Positions 43,968 to 56,126 of a stretch of 64,000 nucleotides of DNA are shown in pieces. This DNA is from Chrysemys picta bellii. Lineage: Eukaryota > Chordata > Testudines > Emydidae. Position numbers and translations under genes: made by a program. The stretch is from assembly GCF_011386835.1 (NCBI RefSeq), contig NC_088804.1, positions 36,629,549 through 36,693,548 on the forward strand. The letters are read 5' to 3'. Every line of letters begins with the position of its first letter. Positions within the stretch are counted from its first letter, which is position 1. Under the pieces are notes generated by a model, which saw nothing but the letters and a program-made list of their open reading frames with translations, searched no databases and had not been told where the DNA came from.

Positions 43968-46302
43968 GCATCAGTGCCTCAAAGGTATTTAGAAAGAATT
44001 CACTGGACCATAGCAAATTGACACTAAACTGGATAATAATCAGCGTTACTCAGACCCTCAAAGATATTTCCATGGGAGTTAGGTGCCTAAATATATTTGA
44101 GGATCTGGGTCCATATTATTCTCTCTCTCTCTTTCTCTCTCTCTTGAATGCTCCATAGTACCCCTCATTTGCTCTTGCCTTAAAATATGGCCCACTTGGC
44201 CCATAGATTAACACATTAAAATCCTACACCTTGGGATAGTAAATTAATATGATAGCTGCTCTTGATGTTTGACTAAAACTGAAATGTTCATTTAAATATT
44301 GTGAATAAACCTCTGGAAAACCACTATTGTGACAAAGACTCAAAAGACGTAGGCAATTGCATAATATTTCCACACCAGGATGCTGTAACTGTTAAGGAAC
44401 ACATGCTTTGATGCATTATAGGCCTGATCCAAAGCCCACTGAAGTCAGCAATGGTTTTTGAAGCAGGGCCCATACATTTTCCCCTGCCGAATAGATATTC
44501 AAAATGAAGGCATCTCAAATGCATTAGCTGTGCAGTCCTTGGGGGCATAAGAATTCTATTCTTTCCCCATAAATCCAGGATGGTTTCCTATATGAGAACA
44601 GGAGTAATGGGTTAGTAAAATACTGTTGTCACCATCAGTTGAAATTTCATGCTGGGATTACACTAATTAGATTGCCAGGGAGGCTGTAATTACAGACCCA
44701 GGGGAGCAGCGAGGGAATGCTGGGGAGCAATAATTTCAGCTAATGTTGTTAAGAGGCTTGAAAATGAGACTGAAATATCTGCTGCTCGGGGCTAGATTGT
44801 GGCTGCCCTTTTGTGGGTGCAGAAAGGCCTGGAGAAAGTCCAAAGAGTCTTATTTTCCTTTGCACCTGCTGCACAAGGGCCAGCCACAATTGCATGCTCT
44901 GTGCTCAAACATAGCTCCCTGGTAACACCTCTAAAAGTTCAGGGAGAGGTAGGAGGACTATCTGCAGAGGGGATCATGAGCTGTACCTGTCTAATGCGAG
45001 CACGGTGGGCATGCTTCTTCTGTGGGCCAGTGAGAAAGAAGAGGCACTGAGCCCAATCCCAGAGCACTCTCAGGGGAGGTGTAGCATGTGAGACTGTGCT
45101 TTAGGGACACAGTCTGGCCAGAGTGGGACAGTGATTCCAAGCTTAGGAGCTCACCATGTGGTATGAGTTTGGAGGAAACTTAGTGAGAATAAGATCACAG
45201 AACTTTCCTCCCCTGAGCTGCCTGCTCTGAGATTGCCCTTGAAGGAGGTGTCCTAATGCTTGGCTCTAGAATAAGCAGTTTGGGTTTTATCTCTAGCTTC
45301 AAGATTTAGTCTTGAAAGCAAGCACCTCAGAAGATAATGAGGAATCTGCACTCTTTGTTTTATTCATAGAGGATCAGATTTTAGCCTCATTGAAGTCAGT
45401 GCCATGGACTTCAATGGGCTGCGCATTATGTTTGGAGAGTTTGCTGACTTAGCTTGAAGTAATTGCTTATAATCAGCAGTCACAGTGTGCAGAGTTCTCT
45501 TTTTCCAAGATGGAAATTATTCTTTCAGCACAGCCTGTACTTTGTCTGCCTGTGGTCACTCCAATGACTTGTGAATTATTCATTATTTTCAGGCGTGATT
45601 TAAAATTTTTGCTAACTGGGCTGAATTACAAGTACATCAGCTACTTCATTTAGCTTTGTACATTTGGGCTTATGTGCCAAATGGAGGAATATTACCTAAG
45701 ATACAATAATGCCTTCAAGCAGGGTGCTTGTTTTGAGATCCCACATCTCAGGCCCCCCAGCCTTCATGAGTCTCCTCTACCAAGAAACCACAGGAAAAGG
45801 AGTCTTTTTGCCAAGAATTTTAGCCATAAAACAAAATGGTCTAAGCTGCCTCCAGAATTGAGACGTGAAATTTTCAGGTACCATTTCTTCAGAACTGATT
45901 AGTTTATTTCACTCACACCTCTCCCCCCCACCACTCCAGCCCACCAGAGGTAGATAACTTACATCTGCTTCCTTCCTTTGAAAGCTGAATGATCATCTTC
46001 CCAAATGCACTGTTACCAATTCCAGTGGGAAATAACCTTCTACTTGGACATACTAGGAAATCTTACTCTGCTTTTTTTTTTTATTTCTGCCACTACTTAT
46101 CTGAGACTTATCTGACATAAAACTTTCTCTTGAGCAGAACAAAAAAAATAGACAAATAATATATAAAATAATAATAATTCCACAGTCCCCATCACTGTGA
46201 TAGAAGCACTCCTTTCCCTGCTTCAAACAGTCTATTGAAATAAAAGATTTATTGTTTACTTATTCAGCCAATTTATATAGTATAGCTGCAAAAAAAAACA
46301 AC
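43968..46302. other. KCNG4 intron stretch without recognised gene
   Basis: Contains the family-A palindrome at 44049, a (TC)n run at about 44117-44143, a MITE-like end near 44400, and otherwise nothing I can name. Confidence 0.4.
44049..44112. repeat. Short palindromic repeat, family A
   Basis: CTCAGACCCTCAAAGATATTT at left and TATTTGAGGATCTGGGTCC at right around ATGGGAGTTAGGTGCC. Compare 18297 and 33038. Confidence 0.6.
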
Positions 46303-46310
46303 CTCTAAGC

Positions 46311-46645
46311 CAGGGGTCGGCAATGTTTGGCACGCGGCTCGCCAGGGTAAGCACCCTGGCGGGCCGGGCCAGTTTATTTACCTGCTGACGCGGCAGGTTC
46401 GGCCGATCGCGGTCCCCACTGGCTGCGGTTCGCCATCCCAGGCCAATGGGGGTGGCGGGAAGCGGCGCGGGCGAGGGATGTGCTGGCCGCGGCTTCTCAC
46501 CGCCCCCATTGGCCCGGGATGGCGAACCGCGGCCAGTGGGGGCCGCGATCGGCCGAACCTGCCATGTCAGCAGGTAAATAAAACTGGCCCAGCCCGCCAG
46601 GGTTCTTACCCTGGCGAGCCGCGTGCCAAACGTTGCTGACCCCTG
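46311..46645. mobile_element. hAT-type palindromic MITE (CpG-rich body)
   Basis: 335 bp, near twin of 24012-24345: ends CAGGGGTCGGCAATG and CAGGGGTCAGCAACG. Perfect 8-bp duplication CTCTAAGC (46303-46310, 46646-46653). Lies in the KCNG4 intron. Confidence 0.92.
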
Positions 46646-46653
46646 CTCTAAGC

Positions 46654-47990
46654 AAATGCTCAAAAATATTAAAATACATACACATTATATGCTTCCTGAA
46701 AATAAAATCTGTCTAGTTGGCTATCTAGAAACACGGGATGAAACCCTGGACCTATTGAAGTCAATAAAAACACTCCCATTGACTTCAATGGGAAAATAAT
46801 TTCACCCAGGGACTCCATATGTGTGTTTTATATATTAGGATTTTTTTATATATTAGCCAATATATATATTATGTTTTTCATATAATATTCCTCCCTACCA
46901 TCAATCTTTCTAGTGTTCAGTAGGTGACAGTCCTATTCCTGAGCTTCTCATTAGAACAAGACTAACATCCAAACTCTAAAGTAGCAAATGTCAGAGGAAA
47001 AAAGTAGGAATTAAGTATCAAAGCCAATTTCTCAAAGCATCTCATATTCTGCTTATGAGTGTTACCCAGACTGCATGGAAAATGGCACATCCCAATGGTC
47101 CTGCACTATGAAATGATAAAATGTGCACAGATATGAGTCTCCTGTAGTGTAGATTAAGTAAAATGTCAGTTGTCTGGTAGCACGGGACAAGGGAAATGAT
47201 AAATTCCTAGTTTCCCCAGTGCTTTGTAGGGCACTGTTGAAAGAAAGTTAAAAAATATACTTCCAAGATGTACAGTTAATGAACATTCCCATAAATAAGG
47301 AGAGACAGAGTTCTAATAGAAAATACTAAAATAATAAACAGGAGTTTTGGAAGTGTTATAAACTCTCCTGCTTCAGAGCACAAACCAAACTCTAACTAAT
47401 GGGGACTAAGAAGAATTTTTTTCTATGGGCAGGTTATTCCATAACTGCCCACTGCAGGCCTTCTTACACATTTCTCTGAAGCATCAGGTACTGGCCTGGT
47501 TGGCGATGGGCTACTGGACTAAATCAGCCACTGGTTTGACCAGATTACAGGAATCTGTCCAGCAGAGTGTGTGTGTATAATGTGTGGAGGAGCAGCTTCC
47601 TAATTCCACATGAAATAGTCATTCCTTGCAGAGTTTCTTTATGTTAAAGAATAGAGGATTTCACTTGTTACATTATTTATCATGGCCACCAATTTCTTTG
47701 TTTTGTGACAAGGTAGAAAGATGTTTCACAAGCCCAGTACCTAAAGAGTTAACTCAGACCCTTGCCTGTCACATGGGTGTTCGGGGTGGGGCGAGGAAGA
47801 TGAGGAGAAAGTGGTGATGGCAAAAGAGTTGAGAAACTGGAAAGGTCTTTAGCAATTGGGGCCCCCTGTTCTGAGTAGTTGAGTGGCCTGAGAAAAGAGA
47901 CTGAAATTCTGCTGCTGGTGAGAGCAGTATTTTTCTTTCCTGGCTGGTGGTTTTATCCATCGGCTTACATTTTTATTCAGAACTTTTCTT
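46654..47990. other. KCNG4 intron stretch without recognised feature
   Basis: AT-rich; ATATAT runs near 46830-46870. No gene or clear repeat. Confidence 0.4.
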
Positions 47991-49245
47991 AAGAACACAA
48001 GAACGGCCATATTGGGTCAACCCAATGGTCCATCTAGCCCAGTATTCCATCGTCCGACAGTCACCAGTGCCAGATTCTTGAGAGGGAATGAACAAAACAG
48101 GTGATCCATCCGCTGTTGTCGGAGTCCCATATTCTGGCAGATGGAGGTTTAGAGACACTCTGAGTATGGTTGCATCCCTGGCCATCTTGGCTAATAATCA
48201 TTGATGGACCTATCTTCCATGAACTTATCTCATTCTTTTTTTGAACCAAGTTATACTTTTGTCGTTCACAACATCCCCTGGCAATGAGTTCTACAGGTTG
48301 ACTGTGTATTGTGTGAAGAAGTACTCCCTTTTGTTTGTTTTAAACTTGCTGCCTATTAATTTCATTGGGTGACCCTTGGTTCTTTTGTTATGTGAAGGGG
48401 TAATACTTCCTTATTCACTTTCTCCACACCATTCATGGTTTTATAGACTTTTATTGTATCCCCCTTAGTTGTCTCTTTTCTAAGCTAACCATTTCCAGTC
48501 TTTTTAATCTCTGTTTGTATGGAAGCATTTCTATACCCCTAATCATTTTGTTGCCCTTATCTGCACCTTTTTTAATATATCTTTTTTGAGATGGGGCAGC
48601 CAGAACTGCATGCAGTATTCATGGTGTGGGTGTACCATGAATGTATACAGTGGCATTATGATATTTTCTGTTTTATTATCTATTCTTTTCCCCATGGTTC
48701 CTAACATTTTGTTAACTTTTTTAACTGCTACTGCACATTGAGCAGATATTTTCAGAGAACAAACCATGATGACTATAAAATCTCTTTCTTGAGTAATAAC
48801 AACTAATTTAGACCCCATAATTATGTATGTATAGTTGGGATTATTTTTCCAGTGTGCACAACTTTGCACTTAGGAACATCAAATTCCATCTGCCATTTTG
48901 TTATCCGGTTTAGTGAGATTCCTTTGTAGCGCTTTGCAGTCAGCTTTGGACTCAACTCCGCTGAGTAATTTTGTTTCATCTGCAAATTTTGCCACCTCAC
49001 TGTTCATCCCCTTTTCCAGATCATTTATGAATATGTTGTACAGCACGGGTCCCAGTACAGAGCCTGGAGAGACCCTGCTATTCACCTCTCGCCAGTTACA
49101 AATCCATGAGAGGAACTTCCCTCTTTCCCATGGCAGCTTAGTTTTCTTAAAAGCCTTTGGTGAGGGACCTGGTCAAAGCCTTTCTGAATGTCCAAGTACA
49201 TTACATAAGTGGCTGAATTTTTCCCATGTCTATAAAGCTTGATTG
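47991..49245 (-). pseudogene. CR1-type LINE relic with reverse transcriptase remnant
   Basis: The minus strand encodes fragments of a CR1-like reverse transcriptase. A segment with PGSVLGPVLYNIFINDLEKG and FADET (about 48879-49085) is followed in the same frame, after stops, by a segment with NNPNYTY, MGSKL, IIMPLY and HEYCMQFW (48543-48869). The 3' untranslated part with TGGATGGACC-like and CCAATATGGCCG segments runs to about 47991. The catalytic FADD is FADE here and stops interrupt the frame, so it is dead. The 5' part is missing, as usual for CR1. It lies in the KCNG4 intron in the same orientation as the gene. Confidence 0.85.
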
Positions 49246-50971
49246 GATACTTCTTCAATTTTATTATGACCTTCCACCATAGGGAAAGAGCTGCATGATG
49301 TTATACAAGAGAAGGACTGGCAAGGTGTATGACAATCTATTACTATATTACTTTTCTCCCTTAGTCTTGGATATTTTAAGTTGGAGGAGAAGCGCTAAGA
49401 ACTCCTGCTGGTCTCTAAAAGTCCTATGATGATCTCTTTGTCTATGTTTCTTTGATTCTTTATTGAGGCTTTAATTAGTTAGAAGGGTTGCTGACAGTAT
49501 TTTTATATTCACTTGCACAAGTTCTCTTCTCTTACTATTCCATGCTGGTCTGGCCTTCGGACACACGACCTCTTTAGTGTGACATACACTGATATAATTT
49601 TGAACACCGCTCTTCTTTTTAGTAACGAGCTTGGAGCAGTTTGTGTTGCATCAGTGGTGTGATATTCTGCCTTTTAATGATGTTCACGCCATATGAAAAC
49701 TTAATCGGTGCAGTCAGGTTTTTCTGTGAGGGAATAGTGTTTAGAATTTAATTGCTATAGGAAAACTTTGCTACTCTAGTGAGTGGTTTTACTGCAACTG
49801 TAGTTACAATTCACCTTGTCTGTTCAAAGGGACATAGAGTGCACCACCAAGTCAGCAAACCTAAGAAGACTATACCAGGCAAGGATAGAAAATGAATATT
49901 GATAATGAACTTCAGCTGAGTGAAGGGCCTCAAACCAGAGGCAGATTTACAGAAGAGATCCTGGTAATCACTAATCGTTTTTATGCTTCATGAAGTGGGG
50001 TGAAATGAGCCACTTGCAAGACAAAATAAATAAGACTAATTTCTGATTTTCTGAAGTACAAGAAGAGCAAATCTCTATTATTTTCCTCCCTCCCTCCTTC
50101 TTTTGTTATCCCATCAGCCTAGATCATGTTGAGGACAGTGTTTTTAGGTGGTTTAAGCAATGAACACCTGACCAGGCGTATATTTTCAGATATCACATGG
50201 GCCAAGATATACTATTACTTGTAGACTATTATGGTAGCATATGCTGGTGTGTGGGTTATTTCAATAGCCCATCCACCCATTACAGAATTTTCCAAGGAGG
50301 GTGGCCAACTTTCTCATTTGTGAAAAACGGACACAGAGCACCAGAACCTCCCCTGCCCCCTGCTCCACCTCTTTCCCTGAGGCCCTGCCCCCGGTCCGCT
50401 TGCCTCTCCCCTCTCCCACAGTCGCTTGTTGCTCTCTCCACCACCCTCCCCCTGCCAGCTGAGCAGGGTTCTAGGTGAGTGGGGCAGGAAGGGACAGGGA
50501 GAGGTGCGTTCCAGGTGTGGAGGAGGGGTGAGTGGAGCAGGGCGGGGGAGGGAAAGTCGTGCTCGGGGCAGGACGGGGGAGTCACCAGTATCTCTCTCCA
50601 CTAGAGCCGTTGCTAAGTGCTCCTTCAGGCTCCAGCAGCAACTGCTGCTCTTCCCGTCCCCTGGTAGCAGAGGCCAGTTACTGCAGATAACCGCATTTTT
50701 ATTGTGCTGACCTGACACTGCCAGGTTCCCTTTTCAACCGGACATTCTGGTGGAAAGAGCATGTGCTCTTAACATGAGCTGCTAGAATACGGTCCTCGGT
50801 GACCCTTTTTCCAAGCCATATATTGGAGATTCAAATCCTGCATTACAGAATGTATACAAATAGCTTAATCAAGGTTTTGAAACTGTGACCTGTATTGTAC
50901 CTACAAAGAAGATTTACAATATTATCATTTTAGAATCCAAGGAGCCTCAAGTGCACAAAGAATGAATTAAT
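49246..50971. other. KCNG4 intron stretch without recognised gene
   Basis: GC-rich at about 50340-50580 with C-rich low-complexity frames on both strands. This is possibly an old hAT body, with no ends seen. No gene. Confidence 0.35.
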
Positions 50972-51047
50972 CGGAACACCCAGTGAGGTAGATATTGTTA
51001 TTCCAGTTTTACAGACAGGGATACAGTCAGTGGCAGAGCCAGGACTT
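50972..51047 (-). mobile_element. MIR-like SINE relic
   Basis: Minus strand: CCAAGTCCTGGCTCTGCCAC, CCCTGTCTGTAAAACTGG and AATAACAATATCTACCTCAC in MIR order. The 5' part appears replaced by the Cry I SINE that follows on the plus strand. Confidence 0.5.
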
Positions 51048-51204
51048 GGGAGGGATAGCTCAGTGGTTTGAGCTTTAGCCTGCTAAACCCAGGGTTGTGA
51101 GTTCAATCCTTGAGGGGGCCACTTAGGGATTTGGGGCAAAATCAGTACTTGGTCCTGCTAGTGAAGGCAGGGGGCTGGACTTGATGACCTTCCAGTTCTA
51201 GGAG
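51048..51204 (+). mobile_element. Cry I (tortoise pol III) SINE, tRNA-derived
   Basis: The head resembles tRNA-Lys: A box TAGCTCAGTGG at 51056-51066 and B box GAGTTCAATCC at 51099-51109, spaced as in tRNA promoters. The body is TGAGGGGGCCACTTAGGGAT. The tail CTTGGTCCTGC...GCAGGGGGCTGGAC resembles the CR1 LINE 3' end at 14273-14320. The family is known from cryptodiran turtles, so this is the main organism marker. It is not a functional tRNA gene: the anticodon-arm and acceptor pairings are not kept. Confidence 0.85.
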
Positions 51205-53179
51205 ATAGGACATCTCCATAACTCTCACCACCCACACAGATGATGTAGGTATCAGACCGGTCCCTCCTCGGTTAATACGGTTATTAGTATTCCACAGAGT
51301 TATAGGGCCTCGCATTTTGTGAAATGCTGTAGGGACAAGATTCATTAGTATCCTGCAGGATACCATAATCCAACCACATGTGCTTTGAAATAGCACAAAA
51401 TCAGTGGTGGGTGAACCCAGAAGAGTTTGTGTTTGACTGTTTATAGTAGCCCAAATTCAAACTTGTACTGAAGCATAGGGGGGTCTGCCTGGATGAGTGT
51501 ATTAGGAAATGGTTGGCTTTGCTTTGCAGCATGTGCTCTTAACATGGGTTGCTAGAATATGGTCCCCAGCAACTGATCAACACAGCACTGCAGTGTGGTG
51601 AAACAAGGTCACAACTCAAACATCTGCTAAACTTATCTTGGCACATGCAGATTTTGTTTGGCAGATTCAAATGTGGCCTATTACTGCCCATTTCCTTCCA
51701 TCAGCCTTACACGCAATTACATGGATTGAGGTCAGTGTCCACTAACACACCGACAGATGGGAGCAGACGGCATTGTTGCTATAGGCTATTAGAGTTATAG
51801 TAGAATAGAACCAGCCTTCCGCCTCCTTGCACAGATAGATCATTATCCTAGCAGGGTTGCTCTTGTTTTCATTTGCACAGCACTGTGGTCCACTCAGATG
51901 GAAATTATTCAGGCCTGTATTTAGAGGATTTAGAAATATAACTCTCGTAAGCAACAACAGGAACTTGCCACCTCATTTCCCCAGGCAACTTGCTTCTTGG
52001 GCCAGATTCAGCATCACCATCCAACTCCTGTGCCCTCTCAGACAGCACAAAGGGCTGGATTCTGGCCATAACTTGACAGCAGAGTATTCCCCAGGTGGAG
52101 TGGAACTTCTCCAATAGGGTAAAGCTGGAAAAATCAGCTCCTGCACCAGGTGTTCCAGCAACCTGCGTGTAGGGGACATGTCAGAGGAAGGAGGTGTGTT
52201 GTGTGTGGGAAGAGATGGACCAGGACTGTGGTCTGCTCTGCCAATCCTTCAGTGGGAACATACAGTAATGGCATATATTATAGCAGCCCCTAAATTGCTC
52301 TAGTTCATGCCAGGATTGGGCCATTGCAGAATCAGAGAGCCATAACCAGGCCATTCCCCCCACCCTTCTCCATGCACTAAGCAGAGCTCAGATACAGGGG
52401 AGAACTGAGACCTTTAGACTGGAAAATCAGAATTTGGAAATTCAGCATGTGTACCATTCTGATTCTGTTCCCGATCTGGAGCAGCAGGAATCTGACTGCA
52501 CTGCCGCAGGTACTGCTGAGTCACCATGCCTGCATTGCTGCTGTTATTTGAATAATTTAACTACGCTCCGTTAAATCAAACGAGACACTGGGAGAACTTG
52601 AAAACTCCCTGTTATGGATCACTCAGGCACTTGAATTTATGGTTACAGAGCTGATGCGGTGAAAGGAAAAGGTTGACTGCCTGTGGAAAGAAAGACTCTA
52701 ATCTGATTTGCAGGACCACTAGCTGTTAAAAACATTGTGTACTCTAATCACACAGCGATCTCCCACCCAACTCAGCTTGAAAAAAAAAAATGGACATCTG
52801 AAAACTACTGTTAAAACTAGTACAGGTTTCAGGTCCTTTAGCAGGGCTCCAAAGCACTAAGGTAATATAGATAATAAATAATAATAGTGTTAATATTGGG
52901 TTTGTAGTAACATGGGCATTAGCAAATGAATTGAGATATTATGTTTACATCTGTACACAGTATGCTGTGCCTTTTATTGGGAACAAAACATTAAAATTGG
53001 AAAGGAATACTTTATTAGTTTATATTAATTAATTTATAATCTTTATTATATTATTTTGTTTCTATATTATTGTATTCAAGATCTTTATTATGTTACATTA
53101 ACTAATTTATAATCTTGAGTCCTGAGTGTTACTTTCAGGCATAGTGCTCACTAATGTAGGACTCACTCAGTAACAGAAG
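51205..53179. other. KCNG4 intron stretch without recognised feature
   Basis: No gene or repeat ends identified. Confidence 0.4.
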
Positions 53180-53415
53180 AAGGATGGTTCAGTGGTTAGG
53201 ACACAAGCATAGGTCTTGAGAGACTCTCATCCAATCCCCTTCTTTGCTACAGACTTCCTGCGTAACTTTGGGCAAGTCACTTATGCCTAGACACACTGAG
53301 TGCCCCCAGCTGTTCAATGGACCTATGATAGCACTGCCCATAGCTTGCAGAGTAGAAGGATAAATATGTAAAAAGTTTGCAGTGCTCAGACACTATGGTG
53401 GGGGGCATATAAGTA
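53180..53415 (+). mobile_element. MIR-like SINE
   Basis: TGGTTCAGTGGTTAGGACAC (A-box side), CATCCAATCCC, ACTTTGGGCAAGTCACTTATG and a GATAAATATG-type tail follow MIR order. Diverged. Confidence 0.6.
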
Positions 53416-53574
53416 CCTAAGAAAGATCATGACTTGAAGGAGTGATGCTGATTTACACCAGCTGAAGGTTGGCCCTTCTGTTTCTGGGCCCAGAACATGA
53501 AGGAGGGGCGGTAGCTATGCAGGAATTATTGTATTTCAAGGAGCAAGCTTAGTGGAACTCACTTTTTAAACGTG

Positions 53575-53770
53575 AGAAGCAGCATGGTCAAGTGGATCGA
53601 GGCCTGGAGGGGACTCAGGTGATTTGTGTTTGACCTTGGACAAGACACTTTCTCCCCACCATTTCTCCTCCTACCTCTTGTCTACTTAGATTGTCAGTTC
53701 TTGAGGGCAGTGGTTGTCTCTTATTATATGTTTGTGCAGCGCACAGAACAATGGGACCACTAAACATGGT
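53575..53770 (+). mobile_element. MIR-like SINE
   Basis: GCAGCATGGTCAAGTGG, GACCTTGGACAAGACACTT and a tail with GATTGTCAGTTCTTGAGGGC and GCACAGAACAATGGG. The tail type matches reptilian MIR relatives such as 20085-20335. Confidence 0.55.
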
Positions 53771-55883
53771 CGAGACTTCCAGATAATACTGTAATTTAAA
53801 ATAATACTGCTTAAAGAGGCCATTAACATTCCATGCACAATTTCATAATCCATCCATAGTCTAAGCAATATCTTTAGCGTGCCTGAGATAGAACTGTAAA
53901 ATCTCTTTAATGATGAACGGCCAGATTCTGATCTCAGGTACACCAGGCTAAATCTGGAGTTAACTTCATTGAAATCAATGGACTGAGAACTTACCAAAAC
54001 AATATATCATACTGGAGAAGGAATTTCACAGGTGTAAGATTAAGGGGGCTTGTTACACAGAGGCATTATCGTCATAAAATTAGAGTTTCTGCTGGCTACT
54101 ATTGACCGTCTCTGTTTTTGGAAAGGTCTAGCACCCAAGAGGAGATGCCTGTCACCCAAAGGAGGTAGCCATTACACAGTTATTCCTGTTGAAATCACTC
54201 AGACAACTTGTGCGAGTAAAGTGAACTGGATTTGGTCCTACTGTAGGTAGCTGCAAACTTCAAAAACACAAAAAGGGTCCCCTAGAAAGCATGTCTATCC
54301 AAATCGAATGCATGTGATAGCATACAGAATTTGAACTGATTGGGTGCTAACAGCAGCTGTGTGATCCCCCCAGAGTCAAGTGAGAAGCCAAGGGACTGTT
54401 CTAAAGCTGTTGGGAAATAGCAAAGACTGGACTAGTGTAAGGCAAACTAATGATTGTTCCTCCTGAATATGGGACCTGTATAACTGGCCTGAGGAGCCTG
54501 GACTATTTCAGGGTAAGAAGGTGCAGTGCTTTTATAGGCAGGAGACTGAGTAGTGGAGTTATTAACCCTGGCAGTACAAATAGGTCGTCTTCGATTTTCT
54601 TGTTTCCCTTCCCAATAAGGTCAATAAATTGTCTTTTCACCTGTGTGGTAAAAATCCTTCAACTGCTCAAGATGTTTTTTTCTCTGTAGTTTCCTCTAGA
54701 GTCCAGGGCAACTAGGACATTTTCAGTATGATTCATACAGCATTCAAATATCACGAGCCAGGCCCCCAAAATACATGGTAGGTTTCGAAATCATTAGATT
54801 TTACCAAATAATGGTTTGGAGGCTCTTTTTATTTGCCCTTTGGCTTGGGGGCCTTTATGCTGCACAACTTGGGAAAAAGCAGATTACCTTGGAGTAAGCT
54901 TGGACTCCACATCAAGGGCCATAGGACTAGGAGGGAGCCCATGCCTGGGGGCTGTATTGCCTGCTTTTGTTAACTTTCGTTATCTTTTCTGAGGAAAAGG
55001 CTTTGCTGCATCTTTTCTGCTTAGTCATCCCACAAGATGACACCCATTTTAAGGGTTCAGTAAAAAATCTCCCCCAACTCTTCAAAAGAAACTTCCACTG
55101 GTGTCCAGTTCAAAGCAGATCCTTTCCCTAATCAAGCACTTCTATGGTGGTTGGATTCCATTCCGGTCACCTCCTTTATCTTTGGATTATCTACACTCTT
55201 TATCTCTGCAGCCTGCTGAAAGCTGTGCAATGACCATTTTGGTGACTTTGCTGGTTCTCAGGTCTTTGGGTCTGAATTGTAACCCTGGAGCGGAACCCAT
55301 TACCTGTCTGTAATGGATTGAGCTAACCTCCTTTATCTGAACACCCACTGCTAACTTGAGAAATTCTGAATCTGGATTGTATGGTTTATGTCTGCCTGCT
55401 CTACATCTTCTACTTATCTGCAGCACGATTCTCTCTCTTCCCAACTCTCGTAAGGAAGTGCCACATCTACACCTGTGCACCTCTGTTGTTGGGATTATTT
55501 CATTTTATACGCTAATAGATGACATTATGGGACAATTTTCCAGAAGCCTTCATGATCAAAATGCATATAAACATGCACATATTTGCATGCCTGGGAGAGC
55601 CTTTTCCATAACTGCATGTGCACTTGTATTAACTGTTTGCACAAACAATCCAATTTTTCATTGGCCCATTTTATACTCTTTTTTCTGGTTATAAATTAAG
55701 ACCAATTGTGACAGCTGCCATCTTGCCCAATAAACCATGGATTAAGCCAGGAACCTTGTGTCTAGACTCTAGATCAATAAGCTTGTGTCTCTACTTCTTG
55801 AGCTAAAGGTCCAGTTCTCTGTAGTTGGGGGCTGTAACAGACTCATATCCTTTGTGGTCTGGGTACACTGGGGGACTCATAAC
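53771..55883. other. KCNG4 intron stretch without recognised feature
   Basis: Short ORFs only, none convincing. A decayed family-B-like segment lies at about 53920-53985. Confidence 0.4.
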
Positions 55884-55895
55884 ACTAACCAGTGG

Positions 55896-56114
55896 CAAGT
55901 ATCAGAGGGGTAGCCGTGTTAGTCTGAATCTGTAAAAAGCAACAGAGGGTCCTGTGGCACCTTTAAGACTAACAGAAGTACTGGGAGCATAAGCTTTCGT
56001 GGGTAAGAACCTCACTTCTTCAGATGCAAGAAGTGAGATTCTTACCCATGAAAGCTTATGCTCCCAATACTTCTGTTAGTCTTAAAGATGCCACAGGACC
56101 CTCTGTTGCTTTTT
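55896..56114 (-). mobile_element. Snap-back retroposon, possible Penelope-like origin, copy B
   Basis: Flanked by the 12-bp direct repeat ACTAACCAGTGG (55884-55895, 56115-56126). The two arms, about 55934-56020 and 56028-56114, are inverted with a few mismatches around the same 7-base centre as copy A. The unpaired 3' end (minus strand) runs seven bases further than copy A, to GATACTTG. Non-coding. The different duplication sequence and length show it is an independent insertion. Confidence 0.75.
55987..56027 (-). ncRNA. Hammerhead-ribozyme-like motif, copy B
   Basis: Identical 41-nt arrangement to 38100-38140: stem I GCAU/AUGC, CUGAAGA, bulged six-pair stem II, GAAA, GCUU. The opposite arm of this copy has changed CACGAAA to CATGAAA, so only the minus-strand version keeps the motif. 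Same caveats as copy A. Confidence 0.35.
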
Positions 56115-56126
56115 ACTAACCAGTGG

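Noticed and set aside
48543..49085. Possible active CR1 reverse transcriptase
   Set aside because: Stops interrupt the frame and the catalytic FADD is FADE; only a fragment remains.
51048..51120. Possible tRNA-Lys gene
   Set aside because: A and B boxes are present but the cloverleaf is not intact and a SINE body and LINE-type tail follow.
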